A stretch of 64,000 nt of DNA from Panaeolus papilionaceus (lineage: Eukaryota > Basidiomycota > Agaricomycetes > Agaricales): positions 1,736,001 through 1,800,000 of the forward strand of contig JADNRZ010000004.1 in NCBI GenBank assembly GCA_015501605.1. Reading direction: 5' to 3'. The position numbers and the translations under genes are program-made. Under the pieces are notes generated by a model. The model saw only the letters and a list, made by a program, of their open reading frames with translations, searched no databases and was not told where the DNA came from. Shown here piece by piece: positions 23,389 through 33,607 of this stretch (position 1 is the first letter of the stretch; the number at the start of each line of letters is the position of its first letter).

Positions 23389-25018
23389 AAGAGACCCGAG
23401 GATTCTATTAGAACCCCCTTGTATTTTACTGTTAAAAACAATCCAGCTCGTCGTTAAAAGTTGTAAAGAGCAGTAACTCTGCTGACTCACCAATGTTAAC
23501 CTGCTAAAACGACAACACGAAATCCTCAGAAGAAAAAAAGTCCCTGGTTGAATAAGCTGTCCGATGTCGAGACTGTGGTTGTAGATTAAAGAGCTATAAA
23601 GAAATACAAGCAGTTAATAAGTTGAACAGTGAATGCAGTGAAGACAACATACTAAAGTCAAGATATTAGAGTAGAATGTTCTATGGTGAGTACAACGGAT
23701 GAATAGGAAGCCGGTGTTTCTCTTAGATTCCCAAAGGATATCTAATTAGATGTTAATATATTGTTAATAACATCAACATTGTAAAGAAATGCACAGACCT
23801 TATGGGAGTCCAATGTGGAGATCGGTGGAAGACAAGGAGGAAGAACGTGCTCGTCGATGGCAAACAAGATTTTTAGACGCCGCCAACAAGTGTAAACACA
23901 GCTTTTCCTTCTCCCATCACCACCAACACAACAGCTCACACATTTACGTCTAATTAATAATTGGAACGAAACATGCGGCTTTAATCTGGCATTTTCTGAT
24001 ATTCGACAGGAAGAAAGCTGTCTTCGCCAAACCTTTTTCAAAATTCATCCTGTTGAAAAGGCTATTTTAATTGGATTTTGTAACTTGAGTGACGCACAAA
24101 CGAAGTCTGCTCTCTATCTTGACTGTATTTTAAAACTCGGGCCTGGTTTCTTTGATTCTAATAAAGGTCACACTCTGCACTCTATCCAGCCGCCTTCCCT
24201 ACCTGCTCTAGAGCCCTGACGACTAAAATCCGCTAACAAACAGGTCTTCAAAAGTGTTCTGATGACGGCTCCATTGACACATCTTCAAGGGGCTCTTTTC
24301 CCTTTACATATTACCGAAAGCGTGGACTAGGTCATCTGGCACTAACTCATTCGACCACCTTGCGCAGGTAAAATGGACCCGTCGCCGTGAAAATCACATC
24401 CCCAAAACACCGACGAGGATTCCGGGCTCAGTTCTTATTCGGCGGACTGGAGGCGATTACACCAATCGATTATAACTATTACATGATGCACATAGCAAAC
24501 TGCTTTATTTGTTGTAGGGACGAAGTTACAACATGTAGACTCCGTTCATCCGCCATACAGTGATGACAAGTTGCTTGCTCTTCTACGATCACAGCTCGTG
24601 ACCTCTCTAGTCTTCCATCAACCATAATGCCACTGCTGAATGCAATGGAGCCTTGCTATTAATGATAGGGATGTTTACTTGACTCAAGGTCAATTGAGCC
24701 ATATCGTTACTCAGATACGTCGTCTCCCAGCCATCTTGCCTGCCTTTTAAATTGTAAATTGTGTGGACAACCTTGCGCGATCGTTTTTACGTAATTCACG
24801 ATCTTTATTCTTCAAAAGACAAAACCCAACCTCACTGAACAATATCGAACTTTCCTCATCCCACCTGAACTTGGCTACTGTGGCACCTATGACACTTTTC
24901 TGCTACTATCATACATCAACTCGACCCTTGCCAGATGAAATGTCATGGGAGGCATTTTCTGTACGTGAGATTGCGAGTTTCCGTTGTCATCAATGCCAAT
25001 ATGTGACAATGTCGTGCT
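23389..25018. other. Intergenic region upstream of the deubiquitinase
   Basis: Contains the 5' UTR and promoter of the Ubp3-type gene (reading left from 23388) and the 3' flank of the F-box gene. Open frames such as 23742-24041 (minus) and 24763-25032 (plus) have no domain or splice support. No repeat or RNA gene is apparent. Confidence 0.5.
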
Positions 25019-26683
25019 TCAAAGGTCTATGATATAGTGCTCCTTGTCCTTCGACTCGCAGCAAATGATACATCGGCGTGTTACTTCGTCGATAAGAAAT
25101 ATATACACAGGTGCCGCATCAGGGGGCAGAATACCAGTCCACGAATATATATGGAAAGTGCTCATATCATTCGAGAGAAGGTAATCGGCTGTTGTCAACC
25201 TATCGTTGCTCAAACCCAGCCCCAGCAAGGTGCAACTCGACGTGAAGTTGTGCGGAGCAAGTCCCGGATACCTATTATAGATTACTTCCTCCCTCAACGC
25301 GAAGGGGGCAGGGGCGGCAGGGTCAGGCAATTTGAATGAAATATGACGGATTTCAGCATCCTGTTTGAAAGAGAGAAAAGAAACACGGTCGCCGTGGATG
25401 AAAGGAGGATGCCCCCCTCGAAAAATGGGTTCGGTCATGCTTGTGGAGAAAATATTGCAAGGGGAAATGAAAGGACGAAAGTCTTTAGCGAAGGGCGGTA
25501 CTTCTGTGGTTGGTGACAAACTGTGCCAACTAATGACCAGCAACTCTTCGTATATCTTTCTAAGCAAGAGCTGCTTATTTGGAAGTATGTACATATCCTA
25601 AAATCAATCAAGGTTGAGCACAACAGCGAATGCATGTAAGTCGGGAAAGCGTACGATAATGTTGTCAACGTAGCAACGTGTTGGAAGACAATAGCGGGGG
25701 AGCTTTTCTAGACAACCATTGACCATTTTCCAATTTACAACGAAGGGAATGTGTTGATGATATGCAATGAAGTCACCCTTGAGATGGACTTGCTTCCATT
25801 CTAACTCTATTTCGCTGTCTTCAAACGCGGAAAGCAGCGTCGCTTTGAGTCCAACGACGCATCCATTGTCATCAAAGTTGGTGGTGACATGCCAGATTGT
25901 GAATCTTGTCGGAAGAAACGTGCGTCGTTTTGCGTCAGCTAGTGACATGATAGCAATGTTACACGAGGGGTAATCTGCATCTAGGTCGATGTCGACAAGG
26001 GAACGCAGAGGAGCACACACAGGAAGACGAGCGTCGTTGTTCGTGCAGGGAGGAATCAAGGAGCACCAAGAGGTGCTAGGAGTGTCCAGATCCAGATAGA
26101 AAAGCTCGTGACGGTCGCACACTCTTAAAAGCCATCTTCCACCAGGAAGGATGACTGTATTATCAACACATATTCCATCAGCCCGTCTCTCGACACGTCG
26201 GGGTATACTGGGTTTGGTCCATCTTTTCTTCGCTATTTGCACCTGAAGGTATGCATCCTCCAAATCTTGTGATGAGCAGTTTTCGAGTCGCTTCTGAAGT
26301 GCAAAGCGCGCAGGGGATGGTTTAAGAAGATTATGCCAGATAGTTCGGTGATGCGTTGCTGTGTTTAGCCTTGTAGAAACCTGTGACAGTCAGTATCCAT
26401 AAACCTAAATCAAAACACAAAAAAACTCATTTATCTGTCAAAGTCTCAATATCTCTTTCAATTCCAAGAGAGCCATAATCTCAAGCAGCACGTCCATCGG
26501 AAGGTGCTCTAAATCTGGTTGCGCCGGTGCAACAACTTGCTTCCTGTTGTGTTTGATCACTGCCTCAAAAACTTGCTGCAACGACCAACAGGTAGAATTA
26601 TGGCGTGAATACGCTAGCCAGCCAACGGAACAACATGTTAGAAGTAAAACGACGCGTGAATGTGCGGTGAGGACACGGTGCAT
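25019..26683 (-). pseudogene. F-box protein gene, apparently broken at the first splice site
   Basis: Three exons can be laid out: 26683-26435, 26380-25655 and 25597-25019; all junctions are in phase 0 (249, 726 and 579 nt). Exon 1 has a hydrophobic start and then an F-box (DLEHLPMDVLLEIMALLELKEIL). Exons 2 and 3 encode the long beta-rich C-terminal domain typical of Agaricomycete F-box proteins, presumed adaptors for SCF ubiquitin ligases. The fault is at the end of exon 1: the codon after LRL is TGA (26440-26438) and the expected donor CAG|GTAAAT reads CAG|ATAAAT. The 57-bp intron 25654-25598 is normal. Either the gene is a recent pseudogene, or a short 82-residue F-box peptide is made, or the assembly carries errors here. 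Confidence 0.7.
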
Positions 26684-26979
26684 AGCCAACTACTTATTCA
26701 AGTTCAAACGTTCAAGTGCAAATTGACGCAACTCTCTAGTCCCTCTCCAATTCTGATCCATCAAGCATGTGCAATCATGTGATGGTGCGATATGAGTTCC
26801 GGTCAGGGGATAAGATATACGTTGCGAGCTTTCTCCGCGTGAGAGGGAAGGAAGAATGATATGATTCCGAATGTTATTTATATCGATTCTGGGATGAATG
26901 TCGAGTGTTAACAAACTGTGAGGTTTCATAGTTTGTGAGGGTGCGGGGGTCGTTTGGCGGGCGCTCCGAAAATGACTCG

Positions 26980-27080
26980 CACGTGAAATCTGAAGCCTCA
27001 CGTGATCACGACGCGTCAAACCTTCGACGATACGCGTCTCAGGTTTTCGCGCGAAACGCGTCCGAATTTCGCGTCTGCGT
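26980..27080. promoter_or_regulatory. Cluster of MCB (ACGCGT), E2F-like and CACGTG motifs
   Basis: Within 100 bp there are three MluI cell-cycle boxes ACGCGT (27011-27016, 27032-27037, 27056-27061), the palindrome TTTCGCGCGAAA (27045-27056), which is the E2F/SBF-MBF consensus in both directions, a further TTTCGCG at about 27067, and two CACGTG boxes (26980-26985, 26999-27004). In yeasts these bind MBF/SBF, and in fungi generally APSES/E2F-like factors at G1/S. The nearest gene start is the F-box gene 300 bp away, reading left. Confidence 0.55.
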
Positions 27081-27317
27081 CGTGATGAAAGCGCTGCGCC
27101 AAGCGACCAGAGCGCTAGGGCAAGCCGAGGCTATCCCAGCTGGATGCCAAGCGGCCTTCCCATGCACTGGAGTGGGCGGGCGGGTTAAAAGAAAATGGAG
27201 CTTTTATCGAGCTCTCTTTGACGATGCGTAAAATTTTTCGCTGCGAAAAAAGTTTCGAGAGAAAGAATGGGGTGGAAGGAGCGCGAAGGCGGCGTAACCC
27301 CACCCCGCGCGTCGGAT

Positions 27318-27343
27318 ATTTGGCTGCATCGATGCAGCCAAAT
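27318..27343. repeat. 26-bp perfect palindrome
   Basis: The half-site ATTTGGCTGCATC is followed directly by its exact reverse complement with no spacer. It sits 40 bp before another perfect inverted repeat and about 260 bp downstream of the MCB-like cluster. It may be a dimeric protein-binding site, a cruciform or a transposon scar; nothing decides among them. Confidence 0.7.
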
Positions 27344-27382
27344 GATGACACGCTTATGCTTACTCACTGCATCTTATCCTCT

Positions 27383-27401
27383 GATGAGGCTTCGCCTCAT
27401 C
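27383..27401 (+). repeat. Perfect 8-bp-stem hairpin with TTC loop
   Basis: GATGAGGC, TTC, GCCTCATC form an 8-bp stem; as RNA it can be read as a 7-bp stem closed by C-UUCG-like loop bases. It is too isolated to call a terminator and no T-run follows. Confidence 0.6.
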
Positions 27402-29363
27402 CCGGAAACTGCAGTCGCGGCGTTTCGCTCAGATTTCGTTTCATTTCCCTCTGTTTTGTCTTATCTCAATGAAGCAAGTGCACACCGACGGGCCCAAAAT
27501 TAAATCATCAACAAACGGCGCTGATGACAATGACATCCACAATTTTAATCATGACTTACATACTCACATAGCGAGGCACGTTCATTCAAAACCCATTCAG
27601 CCATGTTGAAATCAACAGCAGCCACAAGCCTCACATCACAGCCCATTCAAGTCAACCTGCGTCATATTCCTAGGAGGCACTTGCAAATGCGCGGTTGTTG
27701 ATGCGAAAATGGTCCGATACAGATTGCTGACAGCACACAAAGAAAGCCATGACCAAGACGTGCCACTCGCCCACAACCACATTCATTTTCTGGCAAAACA
27801 AAGGACGCGCCTCCGTTGCTCAAGGCTCAAACGTTATGTAAAAAAAGCTCTGGTGCAGCAAGGCCTGGGATGGCTACGTTGGGTGTGCTACGAGCCCGTA
27901 CCAAGCCCAAGCCCGGCCAGATCCCCTTTGTGCTCTTCTGCGGGCGTAGCGCCTTTACTGCTTTTGGCGTGCTTCGAATCTTGATTGTCTGGTCAACAAA
28001 GACCCGGAGGCAGCAGATCCGACACAACAAAATAAGTAGAGCTACCTGCTTCCGAAGACTGATTGCGTTGGGGGCGCGTGCCAACTTTTTTTTTTCATTC
28101 ATTCATTCAATTCGCATTTCACAATTCTGATGACACCGATGCACTATCCCAAGAAAGACACTACTCTGAATGTCAAGAAGCGAACCTGAAAAACAAACAA
28201 GACGGGTTACGTTAGCCTACTAAGTGCGATATGATGGCTCTTTCCGGGACCGTTGGCTTGACAGGTCTGGCTGCGTTTCAACCCAAATGTGATATCATTC
28301 AATTGTCCAAAATAAATGAAATGACTCTTTGGCGTTCCTTACTTAAGGGTGGGTAGGCCACTTGGTAACGGCTTACATCCCCCGGGGCCCCATCTCCACT
28401 TCTACGTGCTTGACTTACCGACGGGGTTCAAGCCTGTGCCACTCCCCTCTATCAACCCTTTGTTATGTGGACACACATGAGATGACCTCTTCTTCTTTTA
28501 CACATACTCTGGCCCCCTTCTCAGCACGCTTTATCTACCCAGCCCTTTATCCCTCTCGTTCTTGCTCTTGTTCCCCATAACTGTGGCTTCTGACTGGCCT
28601 CTGACTCTACTTATACTCTACTTCGTCTCAGTGGGACTCCCATCTCGGAACAAAGTACAACATTGAACAAAACTTCAACACAACACGCGCCCATAACATT
28701 TGACATCTACTCCAATCTACACAACACATCGATCGTATCGCAATACCGAAGATTCCGAGGCACACTGGCTTGTGTACTGTACTGCAACACAGCGAAACTC
28801 TGAATCGGTATCAAATCGCATCACGAATCCTGGTTTTACAGCACAAACTCCCAGTAGGATTTGACAGTCCTAGTTCCTGAAACCAACAGCATCTCCGTAT
28901 CCCCTCTTGTACTTTGCAAAATTTGTAGGACCCTCCGTCGAGGATCGAATTTGCAACAAAACGGGCGGCAGTTTCATTCTGAAGGCCTCGCCACCCAACA
29001 ACGATAGTATTATTATCGTTTCGTTTGGTATAGCACACTCCCGTCTTGTGTTGTGCTTGTTACACTGCAATGACACACTCTGCGTTCCCGTCCGTCGATC
29101 ATGATCACCGGCAGCGCCATCGCGAGCAAACGCTCTTGTTGCTCAACACTCCGTCCAAAACGTATGTCTCTAGCACACTCCTCTCCTCATTGTCGTCGAT
29201 CTCTGCAATGTCTGACTTGTATGCTAATATCAAATCCCTTTCATTTCATTTTATTCCTTGATCACCTCCACCCGTCACCACTGCCTCTGCATTTTGGCTG
29301 TTGTAATCGCCATAACAATGATATTTGCAACCAACCAATCCATCCATCCATTTATCGTTGCAT

Positions 29364-30193
29364 ATGATGAAACGGGGAATGCAATCGGTATACAGCACAC
29401 TCTCCATCGACCCTCCACCTCCGCTTCACAGCATCCCATTCCCCAAGAAACTGTTCCGAAGAGTCCCATCCTGCCCGTCGCTCAGCTTACACAAATTCCC
29501 CAAGAAGATGTCGATGAAATTCAGGGAGAGGCTGTCGTTGGTACCATCTTCGCGGTCCAACCCTGGGGGTCCTCCTCACGACGCACCCCACCACCACCAC
29601 CATCACGACGATTACAGACGGGATGAAGATGGCACTTCCCCCGTCCCAACTCTCCTGGGACGTGAGAGTGAGGACGGCCTCAATATCACGCCCCGTACAT
29701 CTGCTTCCGAGTCCGATTCCGACGAGGTTACGGTTGTGGAGTATAATGATAGGGACGAGGAGGATGAAGAAGATGTGGAGAGAGCCGACGCGCTTCATAA
29801 AATGGTACGTCATTTTAACTAGTGATATGCATAACTCATACACAGCGGAATTATTAACCTTAACTTTATTTTCTTTCTATGTAGAGATCTAGAATCTCGC
29901 ACCGCAAAATCCTACAACACGTCCCAGGATTCTCGGACGAAGAAGAGGACTCACGGTCTCAAATCGTAGAGATGGACCCCCGAATTGAAAGACGACACAG
30001 TCTGGCCAGTCCTGGTCAATATCAAGCACCAAACGAGGTGTTTTGGGGCCTCCGTGCTACGCCGTATCAGAGCAGGGACGATTTGCATGACAATCAGGAT
30101 AGTAACGCGGAGGAGACGAGAACAGAGCTGCGACCACCACCGTGGCATAAACCGCGACAGGCAAAAATGGAACGTACGGTTCCAGAGGAGTGA
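29364..30193 (+). CDS. Small acidic hypothetical protein
   Basis: Two exons, 29364-29804 and 29885-30193, joined in phase 0 by an 80-bp GTACGT...TAG intron, giving about 249 residues. The N-terminal part has a basic stretch (KKLFRRVPS, KFPKKMSMKFRERL), a His run (HHHHHH, near 29590) and then a strongly acidic segment (YNDRDEEDEEDVERAD). Exon 2 continues SRISHRKILQHVPGFSDEEED and ends RQAKMERTVPEE. I recognise no family. Exon 2 keeps the frame with no stop, and the composition changes little across the junction, which supports a real gene. The true start is uncertain: ATG 29364 or 29367, a later Met in KKMSMKFR, or an upstream exon near 29070. Confidence 0.6.
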
Positions 30194-30887
30194 TTTTTCT
30201 TTCTTTCTTTCCTTTATCTCCCTTTCTTTATTGGTGAGCAGGTGTTCAGAACAACTGCATTGAAGCTCAAAGTTGATCTTATTTTATTAGCCATCATTTA
30301 ATTCGAAGGTTATGCCTTCTGTACATCTTCCCAAATATACTCTACAACACGAGCATCCTCCTACCTTAGAGTACACCATCAATGTCGCTGTCCGCTACTG
30401 GACCATGCGATGCTAACCCAAACAAGCTCCCCATCCTTATAATTTAGTTTCGCCGTAATGAACTACCTTAGTATTCCTCTTAATAATTTCTCCCCGGACC
30501 ATTCATATTCGGATCTGCCACCATGTAACATAAATTTCTTGCTGTTGTTGTCAAAAATCCAAGTGTACACTATATTCATTTCATTCCTTCACAACAGCTT
30601 GAACTAAGAATTAGCCTCATTTTTCGACCGCCAAGATGAAAACTAAAAGGTAACACAAAAGGGTAGCATTTTTTCCTCCAACGGAGACATCTGAGATGCT
30701 ACACCTAATCGACAATCAAACACGTAGCAAAAGAATACTGGCTGAACATCATCACCAACGGTAGTCCTACATTAAACCTTTCCAACACAACCTCCAAAAA
30801 AGGAGATACATCATCGCAAAGCACAACAGAAGGGGAAGGCGTTTCAACTACCCAACCCCTCGTTCAAAAATACGTCAAGCGAAATGC
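30194..30887. other. Convergent 3' ends
   Basis: Spacer between two genes that converge, so mostly 3' UTR on both sides. I see no coding exon, tRNA or repeat in it. Confidence 0.55.
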
Positions 30888-32435
30888 TCATACACGGGCC
30901 TGAACAGTCGGGTTGCTACCGCCTCCTCCCCTGCCAGCACCTCCAGGGCCACCTGCTCCACGGCGAGGGCGGCCACCACGACGACCGTATCCACCCCATC
31001 CACCAACATATGCACCAGGGCCCAAAAGTCCAACACCACCAGGTTCGCCAAATGTAGCGACGTTCTTCTCCCTCTCCTCTTCACGGCGGTTACGTCCTCC
31101 ACCTGGCCCTCCCCTGCGTCCACGTCCTCCTCCCTGATGTCCTCCTCCCCTCTCAGCCTGAGGTCCAGAATTAGGCGTAGACGCAGAAGACGACAAAGAA
31201 TCGAAGAACGACTTTTGAGGGTTATACGCAGGAGGCTCCTTCTCAGCTGGTTTTTCAGCATCTTCGACATCTCCAGTCGTGCTTCCGTCCTCCTTCACAG
31301 AAATAGCAGCCTTGTCGAATTTGGCATTCATGCTCTCAAAATCGAAATCAGTGGTTGGGACTTTAATTTGCTCAGCATCACCACGGGGTCCTCCACGATG
31401 ACCACCACGTCTTCCGGGTCCTCCGCCACGCCCGCCGTGAACGACAGCAGGTTGAGTGGATGCACCATTGGTGCGCAGGTCCCCGATTGCGCGTTCAACA
31501 GTCTCCAAGGATGTAGTGGCGCTGCGGACAGCGTTGTCGCGGCGACTTTGGCCACCCCTAGGGGCATTTTGAGCGGGTTGGGGAACTTGTTGGGGTTGAG
31601 TTTGTTGATGTTGTTGAGGGGCTTGGGTGTGGGGGGCTGTGGCGGCGGCTACAGGAGCTTGTCCTTGTGGATAGGGTTGGGCCGGTTGGGCGGGCTGGTT
31701 GTTGGCTGCTGGTGCAGGGACAGCAGCTCCATTCGCCGCAGGATAGGCATTGTATGGTGCCTGCGGACCCGCAGCAACCTAAAATAAAGGGCGTCAGTCA
31801 CAAGTGTTCACAATTTGACGAATAGGTCGGGATAAGAGTAAGATCAGAAGGAAGGCAACGGAAAATTCCACATGGGGTTTTGCGCTCTCGGAATGTATTG
31901 TATTTTTACATCCGTAATGATTCATCTTTTGGTTTGAAAAAAGACACGTAGAATGAGAAAGAAATGGTGACTCACCCCAATAATTGCGGGGTCGGCGTGA
32001 ATGTTGGCCTGCGGTGGGGGTGGTTGGGCAGCTGCAGGTTCATCGACTGACAGATCCTTGACCTCTGATGCACGGAAGATGATGTATGCATAAGGATCCG
32101 GTACAGGTGGGATGAACTGGGCTTGAGGACTATAACAAAGATTCTTTCAGAACTTGGCTCTTGTGAACACGTTGCCACACTCATACCGTCGAGTTTCTGT
32201 GCCCATTGAATATACTAATATAAAGACATTGTAAGCAATGATTCAGATACAATTATATGACGACAAACCATTGGACAACTGAATCGTCGACGCATGAGGA
32301 TCGATACCCGCTAGAATACCTCTGTAACGGACATCTGAATGTGAAATAAGCGATATCGGTTTCCTAATAATTTACAAGTCAATTATGAGACTTTTCAAAG
32401 CACATTAATACACACCCGATATAACTGTGAGCCAT
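30888..32435 (-). CDS. SCD6: Scd6/LSM14 translational repressor
   Basis: Five exons: 32435-32416, 32363-32269, 32214-32187, 32129-31976 and 31778-30888, total 1,188 nt = 395 residues, with every junction in frame. The N-terminal LSm domain starts MAHSYIGKPISLISHSDVRY and continues through GILAGIDPHASTIQLSN, VYSMGTETRR and DPYAYIIFRASEVKDL. A Pro/Gln/Ala-rich linker follows, then the FDF segment (TTDFDFESMNAKFDK), the FFD box (YNPQKSFFDSLSS), the TFG box (NVATFGEPGGVG) and a C-terminal RGG-rich tail ending NPTVQARV. In yeast, Scd6 binds eIF4G through RGG repeats and the decapping activator network through LSm/FDF, repressing translation in P-bodies. All the family's landmarks are present in the expected order. 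Confidence 0.95.
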
Positions 32436-33607
32436 GATAAAAAGAAAGGATGAAAGTAGTGAATGAAGCGAAAGAGAGGTGGAGGGTTACAAGTTGATGG
32501 AAATTGTCCAAAGCGTTCAAGCGCGTGTGGGCATGTTTGCATAGAAATTTCAATCTCCGACTCGACCTGCTTCATCCCCTCTGCATGTTTATTTCCTTTG
32601 AGCCACACAAGCAACTGCAAGAAATACCAAGTTTCATTGATTAATGTTCTTTGTTCGCAGAGTTTAACGAGAAATGGTTTCCATTAATTCATAGGAAACA
32701 AACGACTTTGGGTACAAGCACTGGTAACTCACTACTTACAGTCATTTAGCGGTCCTTGCAACACGATTCACGAACACTCCTTGATACAAACTCGAATTCC
32801 TCCACCATTCTGCAGTCTACGACCTAATAAATTGCCATATGTGTTCTTTTATATATTGTCTTTTATAATCTAGCCCTATATAGGGATTCCGCTGCACGAT
32901 CTCGAGGTGTGAACCAAGAAGAGCAAAAATTCGCTAAATACGGTTCATGCTTGATTCATATGTCAAAACATTGAATTATTTTTTTTCATATTCCCAATTT
33001 TCTGCATCCAAACAAATTTTTTGTCACTTTTACACACTTGGAAGGGTGCTAACTTCATGTAAATTGAGGAGCCTTCGAGGGGAGGACATTTGACCCTTTG
33101 CGTCACTGATGGCCTATGAATGCCCTGATTACATACTATCTAACCCTTTGATATTTGATGTGATTAACGGCTGGCTGGGTTTGCATTTTCCTTTGTTTTT
33201 ATTTCAGATTAAGTGTACTTAAAGATACAGTCGACTCTGTCATATCCGATAGCTGTCATATCCGATAACCTCTAATATCCGATAACTTTCGGTGACCCCC
33301 AAATTGCCTTCCAAGGCCTAAAACCCGCTGTGATAACCGATAACCTCCCAAAACCGATAGCTTTTGGTGACTCCCGAGACCTATTGGTTATGACAGAGTC
33401 GACTGTAGCTTATTTTCACATGTCTATTAAATTTGGAAGCAATCCGGTCTCATTTCGTATCACAATTAAGTAAATAAATTGGTTGTTGCAAGGACCACTA
33501 AATGACTGTACCAGCACCATTACAAGTAGGAAGATCAACATAAAAATCAAGCAACATGAATAAACGTATTAGGTATATAGGGTATTAAACGGTCAACTAT
33601 CAGAACT
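32436..33607. other. Promoter of SCD6 homologue, plus MITE
   Basis: Intergenic. It includes the upstream region of the Scd6 gene and, at 33228-33405, a miniature inverted-repeat element. Open frames near 32463-32687 are not conserved-looking and lack splice partners. Confidence 0.5.
33226..33407. mobile_element. 178-bp pogo-like MITE with TA target duplication
   Basis: The element proper is 33228-33405, between TA dinucleotides at 33226-33227 and 33406-33407. The two ends are inverted copies, CAGTCGACTCTGTCATA on the left and its complement on the right, at least 17 bp matching exactly. Inside are repeated CCGATA units (three ATATCCGATA-type and two ACCGATA-type) and a duplicated motif TT(C/T)GGTGAC. 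CAGT...ACTG ends with TA duplication are usual for pogo/Tc1-mariner elements. There is no coding capacity, so an autonomous relative elsewhere must have moved it. Confidence 0.85.

Larger units (their letters stand above)
26684..29363. other. Intergenic region with regulatory-looking cluster and palindromes
   Basis: No gene is supported over about 2.7 kb. Part of it is the promoter of the F-box gene. It holds the CpG-rich MCB/E2F-like cluster (26980-27080), a 26-bp palindrome (27318-27343) and a UUCG-type hairpin (27383-27401), listed separately. Open frames between 27709 and 29261 overlap on both strands and have no domain. A first exon for the gene downstream could lie near 29070 (MTHSAFPSVDHDH followed by a GTATGT donor) but its acceptor is unclear. 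Confidence 0.5.

Noticed and set aside
27355..27412. Hammerhead ribozyme: CTGATGAGG...GGAAAC around the hairpin at 27383-27401
   Set aside because: CTGATGA and GAAAC are both present, but the bases of the core are instead paired in the perfect GATGAGGC/GCCTCATC hairpin, eight bases separate the would-be stem II from GAAA, and there is no hairpin for stem I between the possible cleavage site and the core.
28420..28440. tRNA-like B box (GGTTCAAGCC)
   Set aside because: The flanking bases do not form a T-stem, and no A box, acceptor stem or anticodon arm can be drawn upstream.
30913..31137. Proline-rich plus-strand frame
   Set aside because: It is the antisense of the RGG-rich tail of the Scd6 homologue; Gly/Arg codons read backwards as Pro/Ala.
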